A stretch of DNA of 8,616 bases from Bacteroidota bacterium (GTDB lineage Bacteria; Bacteroidota; Bacteroidia; Chitinophagales; Chitinophagaceae): positions 1 through 8,616 of the forward strand of contig JAEWBD010000283.1 in NCBI GenBank assembly GCA_023391315.1. Direction: 5' to 3'. Under the pieces are notes generated by a model. It worked only from the letters and a program-made list of their open reading frames with translations. It was not told the DNA's origin and did no database searches. Below, piece by piece: positions 1 to 6,786 of the stretch. Both the position numbers and the translations under genes were made by a program. Position 1 is the first letter of the stretch. Each line of letters opens with the position of its first letter.

Positions 1-812
1 GGTTTGAGGTGCAGAAAAAATGGGCCAATGATGTTTCCTGCCCGGAAGGTGTATTCCGACCGTTTAATATTGACGCTACGGTAAACGCCGCCTATGTTGT
101 GATTGGTTTGTTATACGGCAATTATGATTTTACAAAATCGCTTGAAATAGCAACGCGGTGCGGCCAGGATGCAGATTGTAATCCTTCAACAGTTGGCGGT
201 ATTTTAGGCACTTTGTTAGGGTATGATAAAATTCCGGCTTACTGGAAACAGGGATTAAAAGAAGCAGAGGATATAGATTTCAAATACACTACCATGAGCC
301 TTAATGATGTATATGACATCGGTTATAAACAAGCGCTGGAGAACATACAAAGGAATGGTGGCAACATTAGAGAAGACAAAGTAATTATCAAAACACAACA
401 ACCTGTTGCCGTAAAATTTGAAAAGAGTTTTGATGGGTTATACCCCGTTGCCAGAATACCTGTTAACTGGTCTGATAAAAAAGACGCTATCCGTTTTAAT
501 TATGAAGGAACCGGTTTTGTAATAACAGGTAATACTGCACAATGGGGAAGCTCAACCGATTTTGTTTTTTATACTGAATTGTATGTTGACGGCAAACTGG
601 TTGAAAAGCCTGAGCTTCCGGCAAGCTATACCACGCGCCGTTATGAGCTTGCCTGGAAATATAAATTACCTGCGGGTAAACATGCGGTTGAATTAAAGAT
701 TTTAAATCCTTCAGACAAAGAAAGTATTACAGGTGTGGAAGCTATTTATTATTCCAATAAGCCCATTAACGGCATGAAAGAAAACGAAGCGGATGCGGCG
801 GCCATGAAGTGA
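1..812 (+). CDS. ADP-ribosylglycohydrolase family protein, C-terminal part (5' end outside window)
   Basis: The reading frame is open from base 3 (Phe-Glu-Val...) with no convincing start, so this is the last 269 residues of a longer protein. The first ~90 residues match the C-terminal half of the ADP-ribosylglycohydrolase (DraG/ARH-like) fold: a helix with VNAAYVVIGLLYG, then the metal-binding signature GQDADCN followed by STVGGILGTLLGY and an 'IPAYW' turn. In this family the two Asp of the D-x-D element bind the dinuclear Mg2+/Mn2+ centre that hydrolyses N- or O-glycosidic ribosyl bonds. The last ~130 residues form a separate, strand-rich domain (FNYEGTGFVITG, LYVDGKLVE, LPAGKHAVELKIL) resembling a galactose-binding-like beta-sandwich. 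The permease gene starts 52 bp downstream on the same strand, so the two are probably co-transcribed. The true substrate (ADP-ribosyl protein, nucleoside or other riboside) cannot be read from this fragment. The family call is firm; the beta-domain call is by pattern only. Confidence 0.85.
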   Translation, partial: FEVQKKWANDVSCPEGVFRPFNIDATVNAAYVVIGLLYGNYDFTKSLEIATRCGQDADCNPSTVGGILGTLLGYDKIPAYWKQGLKEAEDIDFKYTTMSLNDVYDIGYKQALENIQRNGGNIREDKVIIKTQQPVAVKFEKSFDGLYPVARIPVNWSDKKDAIRFNYEGTGFVITGNTAQWGSSTDFVFYTELYVDGKLVEKPELPASYTTRRYELAWKYKLPAGKHAVELKILNPSDKESITGVEAIYYSNKPINGMKENEADAAAMK

Positions 813-864
813 TCATTATAGTTTAGTTACGGCCTCCTAATTTTTAAACTTTAATACAGCTATC

Positions 865-1866
865 ATGTTCATCGTTCACGATTATGCTTTAGCCATTGTT
901 TTTTGTTTCATTACCATGCTTTGCTGGGGCTCCTGGGCCAACACGCAAAAACTTGCCGAAAAGAACTGGCGATTTGAATTATTTTACTGGGATTATGTTA
1001 CGGGCATACTTGTATTCTCCATTATCAGCGCCATTACATTAGGCAGCATGGGCGCACAGGGAAGAAGTTTTATAGATGATATAAAACAAGCAGACGGTAA
1101 TAATATCCTGAGTGCTTTAATTGGCGGTGTTATATTCAATGCAGCCAATATATTGTTCTCTGCAGCCATAGCCATTGCAGGCATGGCGGTTGCTTTTCCG
1201 GTTGCTATAGGATTAGCATTGGTGCTAGGCGTAATTGTGAATTATACGGCATCACAGAAAGGTGATGCCATGTTTTTATTCGTTGGCGTTGCTTTGGTAA
1301 CAATTGCCATTATCATTAATGCTATTGCTTATAAAAGAAACAGTAAGGGCGATAAAAAGCCTTCCTCAAAAGGCATTATTATTTCATTGGTTGCCGGTGT
1401 GCTTATGTCGTTCTTTTACAGGTTTATTGCAGCCTCGATGGATCTCGAGAATTTTGAAAACCCTGTTGCAGGAAAGATGACGCCCTATACGGCTGTTTTT
1501 ATTTTCTCCTGCGGCATCTTCATCAGTAATTTTGTTTTCAATACCATCTTAATGAAAAAGCCATTTGATGGCGCGCCTGTTGCTTACAGTGATTATTTTA
1601 AAGGCAATTTTAAAACGCATCTCACCGGCATTTTAGGTGGCTTAATTTGGGGGCTGGGCAACTCACTTAATCTTATCGCTGCCGGTAAAGCAGGCGCCGC
1701 TATTTCTTACGGTCTTGGCCAGGGCGCAACACTTATTGCTGCTTTGTGGGGTGTATTTATATGGAAAGAATTTCGCAATGCATCGGCCGGTACTAATAAA
1801 CTGCTTGCCTTTATGTTCCTGTTTTTTATAGCAGGTATTGCGCTGATAATTATAGCAGGGCTTTAA
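865..1866 (+). CDS. DMT-superfamily permease (GRP/RhaT/ureide-permease-like), ten membrane helices
   Basis: This 333-residue integral inner-membrane protein has about ten hydrophobic segments, near residues 8-24, 42-60, 80-103, 106-127, 135-155, 169-190, 206-228, 252-272, 278-300 and 312-332. That is the 5+5 layout of the drug/metabolite transporter superfamily. The N-terminal 'MLCWGSWANTQKLAEK' and the following FELFYWDY element are characteristic of the Bacteroidota proteins usually named GRP-family sugar transporter or DMT permease, and they resemble plant ureide permeases. A short basic loop (residues 157-169) separates the two halves. The second half has a Gly-rich helix pair (GGLIWGLGNSLNL, SYGLGQGATL). 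The ATG at 865 fits the family N-terminus. No Shine-Dalgarno is seen, as is usual in this phylum. Linkage to an ADP-ribosylglycohydrolase suggests uptake of a nucleoside, nucleobase or related sugar, but that is inference; cation-coupled sugar transport is the main alternative. Confidence 0.85.
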   Translation: MFIVHDYALAIVFCFITMLCWGSWANTQKLAEKNWRFELFYWDYVTGILVFSIISAITLGSMGAQGRSFIDDIKQADGNNILSALIGGVIFNAANILFSAAIAIAGMAVAFPVAIGLALVLGVIVNYTASQKGDAMFLFVGVALVTIAIIINAIAYKRNSKGDKKPSSKGIIISLVAGVLMSFFYRFIAASMDLENFENPVAGKMTPYTAVFIFSCGIFISNFVFNTILMKKPFDGAPVAYSDYFKGNFKTHLTGILGGLIWGLGNSLNLIAAGKAGAAISYGLGQGATLIAALWGVFIWKEFRNASAGTNKLLAFMFLFFIAGIALIIIAGL

Positions 1867-2097
1867 ATACCGTTTGAGTTATTAGTAAGGACTAATTATG
1901 AATAACGGTCAGACGCTTCAGGAAGCGGCTTGGTTTTTTTGAAACGTGTCAGACCGGTGGCGAACGATAATATCATTTATTAATGCAAACATAGAAACTG
2001 CTTAATCCCACAAAAATCATCCGCCTATTTTATTCAATAAAAGATTTGTTTTAATTGAAACTTTTCATAATAAATTGTGCATATAACAAACTAATTT
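1867..2097. other. 231-bp intergenic region between the permease and the orphan 757-aa gene
   Basis: Besides the probable terminator at 1911-1940, this gap contains a 7-base direct repeat GTCAGAC (1908-1914 and 1948-1954) flanking the hairpin. The remainder is AT-rich leader. A weak promoter-like pair precedes the next gene: TTTG at 2045-2048 and TAAATTGT at 2071-2078, an imperfect TAnnTTTG. I see no small ORF with coding character and no RNA gene here. Confidence 0.4.
1911..1940 (+). terminator. Probable intrinsic terminator after the permease gene
   Basis: A 5-bp perfect stem CGCTT/AAGCG with a CAGG tetraloop (1914-1927) is extended by two more pairs across one mismatch. Three bases later comes a run of seven T (1934-1940). 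It lies 45 bp after the permease stop codon and would end the two-gene transcript. The stem is short, so efficiency may be moderate. Confidence 0.55.
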
Positions 2098-4371
2098 ATG
2101 GAAGACCTGCAATCCGTTTTTCCCCAAACAGGAGAGTTGCTATCAGATAAACAGTTAAATGATAAAAGCCTGTTGGTGCAGCCTGTACAGGTTATCGCAG
2201 ATAAAGCCCATCCTGTAGATGCGGGTGGTGTAACCTTTTCCATTGGTGCCAACACAAACTTATCTGTGCAGTTGTTTAATGATGAAAATGATATAGACAG
2301 CGATGGTTTCCTGGCAACCAACGATGCCGATATAAACTTCAATACAAATGCTGATGCTTATTTAAAGTATGCAATAGTTGTAAATGCCAAAGCAAATGCA
2401 CAAGGAAAAAGTACCTCAGATATTGGCTTTAATTTTTTTGTTTCGGCCGACCTTCTTTTAAAAAATTTATTTTATAAAAAGCACAGCAACGCAGATAAGA
2501 TAAATAATGATTTTATTTATGATGTACGCCATTTTAAAACCATCTTCAGGTTTGAAGATGTGGAACAACTGGAATTGAATGATGCACTTTGTTTCAAAGC
2601 CACCACTCAGCTTTCTTCTAACATTACCATAAGCTGGAGCAATATTTTTTCTCAAAGCCTTTCATTACTTGCAAAAAAACTGCCTGTTCCCGTTACATTG
2701 GATATTCAGCTTTCGCCTTCTTTCTCTGCAACATTTAATTTAAATGTAACAGACGATTTTAATTATTTCATTAAAAAAATTAATGCTGATACCTGCCTCG
2801 TAAAAATTTCAAAAACTAAAAACACAAAGGCCGGCTTAGCGGCGGGTTTTGCTATAAGCGCCGGTTTTGCAGACCCTGCTAAATCTGAAGAACAATTAAA
2901 TATTTTATTTGATGCTGTTGTTAAAAGCTTAACAGGTTATAAGCGGACAGATGTGGAAAATGCCATCATTAAATTTCAAAATGCTGCAAATTCATTAACA
3001 GGTGCAGAAAAACAGGTAATAGATACACTGGCAGGCATTTTTAAATTAGGTACTGTAACCAACTTGCCTGTTAAGGTTGCTGCTGCATGGCAGTCGCTGA
3101 AGAAGGATATAACAAAAACAATTGCCGTTATTGCCACTGCGCATGTTGAAGCATCTTTTACCTATGAATACAGTTTAATTAAAGAAAACAAAGAATTTCT
3201 ATCTATTAATATTCCAACTGCAACGTTGCAAACTTATCATGGCGGCTTGCTTCGGTTTAATACAGAGGATATTGTTGACGCCATCAGGAATAATACGCAA
3301 GGCATTCAGTTAAATACTTACCTGAATCAAAAAACAGTTGATATTAAAAGAACATGGGGATTTGGTTTAAAAATTTTTGGAGTAGAATTGCTTGGTAAAG
3401 ATTTCAGCAACTACAATGCTGTAACGAGGAGTGATATTAATGGAAACAGCCAGGTTATTGCAGATTACAGTAAAGGTTATAACTGGCAATTAGGTAAAGG
3501 TAAGGGAACATGGATGGGCGAATTCATGTGCCATATGCCTACCTATTCTAAATATAAGACAGCCACCTTAAATGAATTTGATTACGCCTTGCAATTAACT
3601 ACTGCACTAACCGATCCTCATGTAAGCGCTAAAGATCTCAAAGAATATTTAGATACAGCCGTTTTAACCGGGGCTATAAAACAGGATGATACAGATAAAT
3701 TGTTCAATCAGTATTTCAATATAATTGCTGATAAACCTGTTACGATACAAACACAGGTTATATTTAATGAAAACATTTTTCAAGCCCTCATTCTGCAGCT
3801 TGGCCGCAATGGATGGAACGATGATACGGTCACACGTTTTGCTGACGCTCTTTCCGCCGCTATGAAATTTATACCTGAATACAGCCTGAGAAGCACGGTA
3901 CAAAAACGTATCAGCACCTATACCGGTTTCTGGAGAAAGTTTATAACAGGAGGTCTTTCTGATGACCCCGGGCAAATTGCAGCTATTGTATCAGATACAA
4001 TAGGCAATGTTGGTGACCCGGATCACCTGGCAGTTTTTGAAGAAAGCGGATGGACGATAACCAACGATACATTCGCCGGCATTGTTCATATTCATCCTGG
4101 ATTAAAAGATAATGTAAGAGGATTCATTAACGGTATATCTAATCTTACAACCGGTATTACTGCCAATAAAAATTATGATTCAAAAAAATTCAACCGGGAT
4201 GTTTACAATAATCTCAGCTCTTTGTTTACACAAATATTTTATATAAGGGCATTGAGCTATTTTTTAGTACAATATGCAGCCGGCGCAGGCTTGGCAGATG
4301 AGGTGATTAAAGTTTTTACACTTACTTATGGTTCCGGCAGTGATGAGCAGGTTATTAATTTCGCTTTTTAA
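2098..4371 (+). CDS. Unrecognised 757-residue protein, probably soluble and non-secreted by Sec
   Basis: I do not recognise this protein. It begins with an acidic, polar stretch and no signal peptide, lipobox or membrane segment, and it ends in VINFAF without a type IX secretion-type C-terminal domain. Residues 40-240 are rich in alternating hydrophobic/polar strands (SIGANTNLSVQLF, FNFFVSADLLL, ITISWSNIF, VTLDIQLSPSFSATFNLNV). They include a D-x-D-x-D-G element at 65-70 (DIDSDG) that could bind calcium. Residues 244-260 are Gly/Ala-rich (AGLAAGFAISAGF). Residues 262-345 look helical, and 346-480 return to strands with aromatic, Gly-rich segments (TWGFGLKIFGVELLG, YNWQLGKGKGTWMGEF). The C-terminal ~270 residues are mainly helical. 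Base composition and codon use resemble the neighbours, so recent transfer is not evident. It is flanked by a 231-bp gap upstream and 126 bp downstream, so it is probably transcribed alone or with the lipoprotein gene. The CDS call is firm; function is unknown. Confidence 0.9.
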   Translation: MEDLQSVFPQTGELLSDKQLNDKSLLVQPVQVIADKAHPVDAGGVTFSIGANTNLSVQLFNDENDIDSDGFLATNDADINFNTNADAYLKYAIVVNAKANAQGKSTSDIGFNFFVSADLLLKNLFYKKHSNADKINNDFIYDVRHFKTIFRFEDVEQLELNDALCFKATTQLSSNITISWSNIFSQSLSLLAKKLPVPVTLDIQLSPSFSATFNLNVTDDFNYFIKKINADTCLVKISKTKNTKAGLAAGFAISAGFADPAKSEEQLNILFDAVVKSLTGYKRTDVENAIIKFQNAANSLTGAEKQVIDTLAGIFKLGTVTNLPVKVAAAWQSLKKDITKTIAVIATAHVEASFTYEYSLIKENKEFLSINIPTATLQTYHGGLLRFNTEDIVDAIRNNTQGIQLNTYLNQKTVDIKRTWGFGLKIFGVELLGKDFSNYNAVTRSDINGNSQVIADYSKGYNWQLGKGKGTWMGEFMCHMPTYSKYKTATLNEFDYALQLTTALTDPHVSAKDLKEYLDTAVLTGAIKQDDTDKLFNQYFNIIADKPVTIQTQVIFNENIFQALILQLGRNGWNDDTVTRFADALSAAMKFIPEYSLRSTVQKRISTYTGFWRKFITGGLSDDPGQIAAIVSDTIGNVGDPDHLAVFEESGWTITNDTFAGIVHIHPGLKDNVRGFINGISNLTTGITANKNYDSKKFNRDVYNNLSSLFTQIFYIRALSYFLVQYAAGAGLADEVIKVFTLTYGSGSDEQVINFAF

Positions 4372-4426
4372 CTGATACATATTTCAATAAACGTTAAGGG
4401 CAGTTTTTACTAATTGCGTTTCGAAG

Positions 4427-4464
4427 TTTCAGTTTTGAAATTTCCATCCTTGCCATTTTTGGCA
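4427..4464 (+). promoter_or_regulatory. Candidate promoter/operator region of the lipoprotein gene with two small hairpins
   Basis: Upstream of the ATG at 4498 lie two perfect 5-bp inverted repeats: TTTCA-GTTT-TGAAA (4427-4440) and TGCCA-TTTT-TGGCA (4451-4464). The first contains TTTG (4434-4437) and the second contains CATTTTTG (4454-4461), a one-mismatch match to the Bacteroidota -7 box TAnnTTTG. The 16-base spacing between them is shorter than usual for the -33/-7 pair, so the promoter call is weak. The hairpins are seen directly; their role is inferred. Confidence 0.3.
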
Positions 4465-4497
4465 CGAAAATTTAATATCCAATCCCAAACCTTACAC

Positions 4498-4977
4498 ATG
4501 AAAAAATTTATTCCTGCCGCATTTATGGCGTTGTTGGCTGCCTGTAATAGTTCATCATCTACTACATCTGCTGAAGATACAATGGTAGTGACGCCCAATA
4601 CCGATGTTACCGCCGATACTACAACTATCGTTACAACAGAAGTATATACTCCTACCGAGGGCGATGTTATTTATAAAGATGGTAAAACCATGGTTATGCG
4701 TAACGGCGACTGGGTGGTGGTTGATAAAGAAATTACGCTTGATAACGGTGTTGTAGTTTACAGAGATGGTAAAGTAAGAAAAGATAAAGCAGAGATAAAG
4801 CTTGAAGAAGGCGAAGTGGTAAATAAAGCGGGTAACTTTTTCGACAGAACAGGCAAGGCTATTGATAATGCCTGGCAGGATACAAAAGATGCGGTTAAGG
4901 ATGCCGGGGAGGCTGTGGGTGACGCTGCAAAAAAAGCAGGCAAAAAAATAGACACCATTTTTGATAAAAAGAAATAA
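4498..4977 (+). CDS. Small lipoprotein with DUF6799-like repeats and LEA-like amphipathic tail
   Basis: The open frame extends upstream to 4414, but the ATG at 4498 is the right start. It gives a classic lipoprotein signal, MKKFIPAAFMALLAAC, with lipobox L13-A-A-C16, so the mature 144-residue protein is expected to be lipid-anchored at the cell envelope. After a Ser/Thr-rich linker (17-50) come two or three short beta-hairpin repeats of the type 'GDVIYKDGKTMVMRNGDW' and 'LDNGVVVYRDGKV'. I associate these with the DUF6799 domain of Chitinophagaceae proteins, from memory and unverified. The last ~40 residues (AWQDTKDAVKDAGEAVGDAAKKAGKK) form a charged amphipathic helix with 11-residue-like periodicity, similar to LEA or CsbD-like stress proteins, and end in a Lys-rich tail. 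A role in envelope stress or desiccation tolerance is possible but only inferred. A strong terminator follows. Confidence 0.85.
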   Translation: MKKFIPAAFMALLAACNSSSSTTSAEDTMVVTPNTDVTADTTTIVTTEVYTPTEGDVIYKDGKTMVMRNGDWVVVDKEITLDNGVVVYRDGKVRKDKAEIKLEEGEVVNKAGNFFDRTGKAIDNAWQDTKDAVKDAGEAVGDAAKKAGKKIDTIFDKKK

Positions 4978-4982
4978 TTATA

Positions 4983-5009
4983 TAAATACATTTTACAAAC
5001 ATGTATTTA
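4983..5009 (+). repeat. 8-bp perfect inverted repeat in the 3' region of the lipoprotein mRNA
   Basis: TAAATACA (4983-4990) and TGTATTTA (5002-5009) pair perfectly around an 11-base loop. The stem is AT-rich and has no U-run of its own. It sits just before the stronger GC-containing terminator hairpin and could stabilise the 3' end of the transcript or act as an auxiliary terminator. Confidence 0.5.
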
Positions 5010-5013
5010 AATT

Positions 5014-5042
5014 ATAAAGTCCTGTAATGCGGGACTTTTTAA
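5014..5042 (+). terminator. Intrinsic terminator of the lipoprotein gene, possibly bidirectional
   Basis: AAAGTCC (5016-5022) pairs with GGACTTT (5032-5038) around a 9-base loop, directly followed by T residues to 5040. On the opposite strand the same stem is followed by TTTATAATTT, so it may also stop transcripts of the convergent short-chain dehydrogenase gene, which ends at 5058. Confidence 0.8.
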
Positions 5043-5057
5043 TTTAATGAACCGATG

Positions 5058-5786
5058 TTATGGCAACCGCGCCACTAACTTCTCCGGCATTAGTTTTAAA
5101 ACATTATAGATGATCTTCCATTTAAACCCGGGTACAATGGTAAAACGGCTTGGCGTGTAAACAACCGGTTTTGCTATAAAAGAAGGTTCCAGCATTAATG
5201 ATTCGGGCAAGTTGAGACCTGCTGTCATTTTGCTGCGTATATAGCCGGCTACAATTACATGCACACTTATATTCCGGGTGAAAAGATATTGCCTTAAACC
5301 AGCGAGATATTGTGTAAAGGCAGATTTGGTGCTCCCATAAATAAAATTGCTTTTTCTGCCCCTTACGCCGGAAAGCGATGAAAGGCCCACAATCTTTTCA
5401 AGGCCTGTATTATTTTTATCAGTAACGATAATGTTTAAAATAGAAACAGCGCCACAGTAATGAACTTTCATCATTTGAAAACTGCCATCCCAATCAACCA
5501 TTGCCTGTTCATTGTTTTTTAAAAAGCCTGCTGCATACAATACAATATTTGGTTTGAAAGGAAGGTTGTTATAAAACTGCTGATGGGTATCAAAAGCTGT
5601 GGCATCAAAATATTCTACTGCTACGTTGGTAGTAAAGCCTTGCTGTTCAACAAATGCATTCAATTCATTTATGCTTCTTGATGCGGCTATAACCCGGCAT
5701 CCTTCTTTAATATATAATTTGATGGCTTCTTTGGCTACATCGGAGTTAGCGCCCAATACAAGAACAGTTTTATTTGATAGCTGCAT
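5058..5786 (-). CDS. Short-chain dehydrogenase/reductase with atypical nucleotide-binding motif
   Basis: This 242-residue cytoplasmic oxidoreductase has the classical SDR Rossmann layout and probably uses NAD(P)H. The N-terminal strand-turn-helix is TVLVLGANSDVAKEA (residues 7-21): only the first Gly (G12) of the usual T-G-x-x-x-G-x-G is kept, and the later glycines are replaced by Asp16 and Ala18. R37 after the second strand (AASRS) suggests NADPH preference. The fourth-strand NNAG motif reads YAAG (84-87). The catalytic Ser is S137 (LSSLSG), and the Y-x-x-x-K pair is Y150/K154 (YGSTKSA), so the core active site is intact. The C-terminal part (about 205-242) is hydrophobic and basic and could be a membrane-contacting or substrate-loop region. 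Overall it resembles SDRs of the DprE2/LPS-sugar reductase type more than FabG, but the substrate is not determinable. It converges on the lipoprotein gene; the next gene upstream is 259 bp away. Confidence 0.9.
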   Translation of the reverse strand: MQLSNKTVLVLGANSDVAKEAIKLYIKEGCRVIAASRSINELNAFVEQQGFTTNVAVEYFDATAFDTHQQFYNNLPFKPNIVLYAAGFLKNNEQAMVDWDGSFQMMKVHYCGAVSILNIIVTDKNNTGLEKIVGLSSLSGVRGRKSNFIYGSTKSAFTQYLAGLRQYLFTRNISVHVIVAGYIRSKMTAGLNLPESLMLEPSFIAKPVVYTPSRFTIVPGFKWKIIYNVLKLMPEKLVARLP

Positions 5787-6045
5787 GATTATTCAAATGT
5801 AAAACGCATCCCGCATTAGTGAAAATCATCCTTCCTCAATTTTCTTGCTATCTATGGCAGCGTAAGACCCTGTCTCAATAAAGAAGATAACTACAGTTAT
5901 TTTTATAAAAATGATTTCATTGCGTATGGAAAAGGTTCGCCATTCCCAGTGATTTTAAGGCGGCAGGATATAAGAAAGTGATTGATTTTAAAATAAAAAC
6001 CTGCGCCGCGAAATAATGCACTTGGCCATTCTATCACCAGCTAAA
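5787..6045. other. 259-bp intergenic region between the SDR and Crp/Fnr genes
   Basis: No ORF of coding character is seen on either strand. Visible structures are ATAAC-TACA-GTTAT (5887-5900) followed by the palindrome-like ATTTTTATAAAAAT, and a GC-rich imperfect inverted repeat GGCGGCAGG (about 5957-5966) with CCTGCGCCGC (about 6001-6010). The latter could fold in the 3' tail of the regulator transcript, but its ~35-base loop and lack of a following U-run make it a poor intrinsic terminator. The promoter-like box of the SDR gene lies at the left end. Confidence 0.35.
5794..5820 (-). promoter_or_regulatory. Bacteroidota -7 box (TACATTTG) immediately upstream of the SDR start codon
   Basis: On the minus strand, TACATTTG (5801 down to 5794) is an exact match to TAnnTTTG and ends only 7 bases before the ATG (5786-5784). 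TTTTC lies about 19 bases further upstream, a poor -33 element. If used, transcription would start at or next to the ATG and the mRNA would be leaderless or nearly so. Confidence 0.4.
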
Positions 6046-6639
6046 TCAGCTTCGTTTTTTCCGTATCCGCGATAAGGTTTCACGGCTCATGCCAAGATAA
6101 GAAGCAAGATAACTTAAAGGAATACGCTGAAGATATTGAGGGTTTCGTTCGAGCATATATTTATAACGTTCTTCGGGATCAAGCAATCTAAAACCATTGG
6201 AATGTTCCATTTGTTTAAAATATAAAGCCTGGAAAAAACGGAACAATATTGCATGGAGCGACCGTTCATTTAAAAAAACAGGCGATGCTTCTTTTTTACT
6301 GCCGCAATAAACAATGCATTCTTCTAAAGCAACCAGATAGAATTTTGATGGTGTTTCATCGCGGAAGCTTATGAAATCGCTGGCAATGTCTTCTTCAAAG
6401 TAAAAGTTTGTATTTACTTCCCTTCCATCTTTCATTCTGAAACTGCGGATGCAGCCTTGCAAGATGAAGTAAAAATACCTGCATATCTGTCCTTCTTTTA
6501 AAATTACTTCGCCCTTGTTAAAATGCGTTATTTGCATAACATTAGCGAATTGATTCAAGTCCTCGTCCGGGGCGTCAGCAAAAGTCCTGAGCCTTTGCTT
6601 AAATAATTGAAGCGCCTTCTCCTTACTAAATTTTTCCAT
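6046..6639 (-). CDS. Crp/Fnr family transcriptional regulator
   Basis: This 197-residue protein is of normal length for the short Bacteroidota branch of the Crp/Fnr family. Residues ~25-115 form the cyclic-nucleotide-binding-like beta-roll, with the hallmark strands THFNKGEVILKEGQ (38-51) and YFYFILQGCIRSF (55-67). Residues ~117-150 form the dimerisation helix (RSLHAILFRFFQALYFKQ), and residues ~173-195 a winged-helix DNA-recognition element (PLSYLASYLGMSRETLSRIR). The phosphate-binding cassette of true cAMP receptors (G-E-L...R-A) is not conserved; this stretch reads EEDIASDFISFRDETPS. There is no Fnr-type N-terminal cysteine cluster, so the ligand, if any, is unknown. It is a DNA-binding activator or repressor; its targets may include its neighbours, but nothing in the sequence proves that. 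A one-mismatch -7-like box, TACATTTA (6694-6687, minus strand), lies 47 bases before the ATG without a clear -33 element. Confidence 0.93.
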   Translation of the reverse strand: MEKFSKEKALQLFKQRLRTFADAPDEDLNQFANVMQITHFNKGEVILKEGQICRYFYFILQGCIRSFRMKDGREVNTNFYFEEDIASDFISFRDETPSKFYLVALEECIVYCGSKKEASPVFLNERSLHAILFRFFQALYFKQMEHSNGFRLLDPEERYKYMLERNPQYLQRIPLSYLASYLGMSRETLSRIRKKRS

Positions 6640-6786
6640 AGATCAGCAATAGGTAAACAATATATTCAGCGCCTTGCTTTAGCATCTAAATGTAAGAATT
6701 CTAATTAAATAATATTCATTTTAATAGGCTTTAATGAGCTGTTAAGAATACGGCTTTTAAGGTTAATTTGTTTATGCTTTAAAATA

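Noticed and set aside
1986..1993. Minus-strand match to TAnnTTTG (TATGTTTG)
   Set aside because: No minus-strand gene lies downstream of it, and such 6-base-specified matches are expected by chance several times in a window of this size.
2098..4371. The orphan protein as a phage tail or extracellular contractile injection component
   Set aside because: No phage or injection-system genes surround it, and no recognisable tail motif is present; this would be a guess.
4414..4497. Upstream extension of the lipoprotein frame from a TTG at 4414
   Set aside because: The lipoprotein signal peptide with lipobox begins exactly at the ATG at 4498; the extension would bury it and overlaps the promoter-like region.
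5867..5877. Short inverted repeat AGAC-CCT-GTCT as a possible insertion-sequence end
   Set aside because: There is no transposase remnant, no partner end and no target duplication nearby; a 4-bp stem is not significant.
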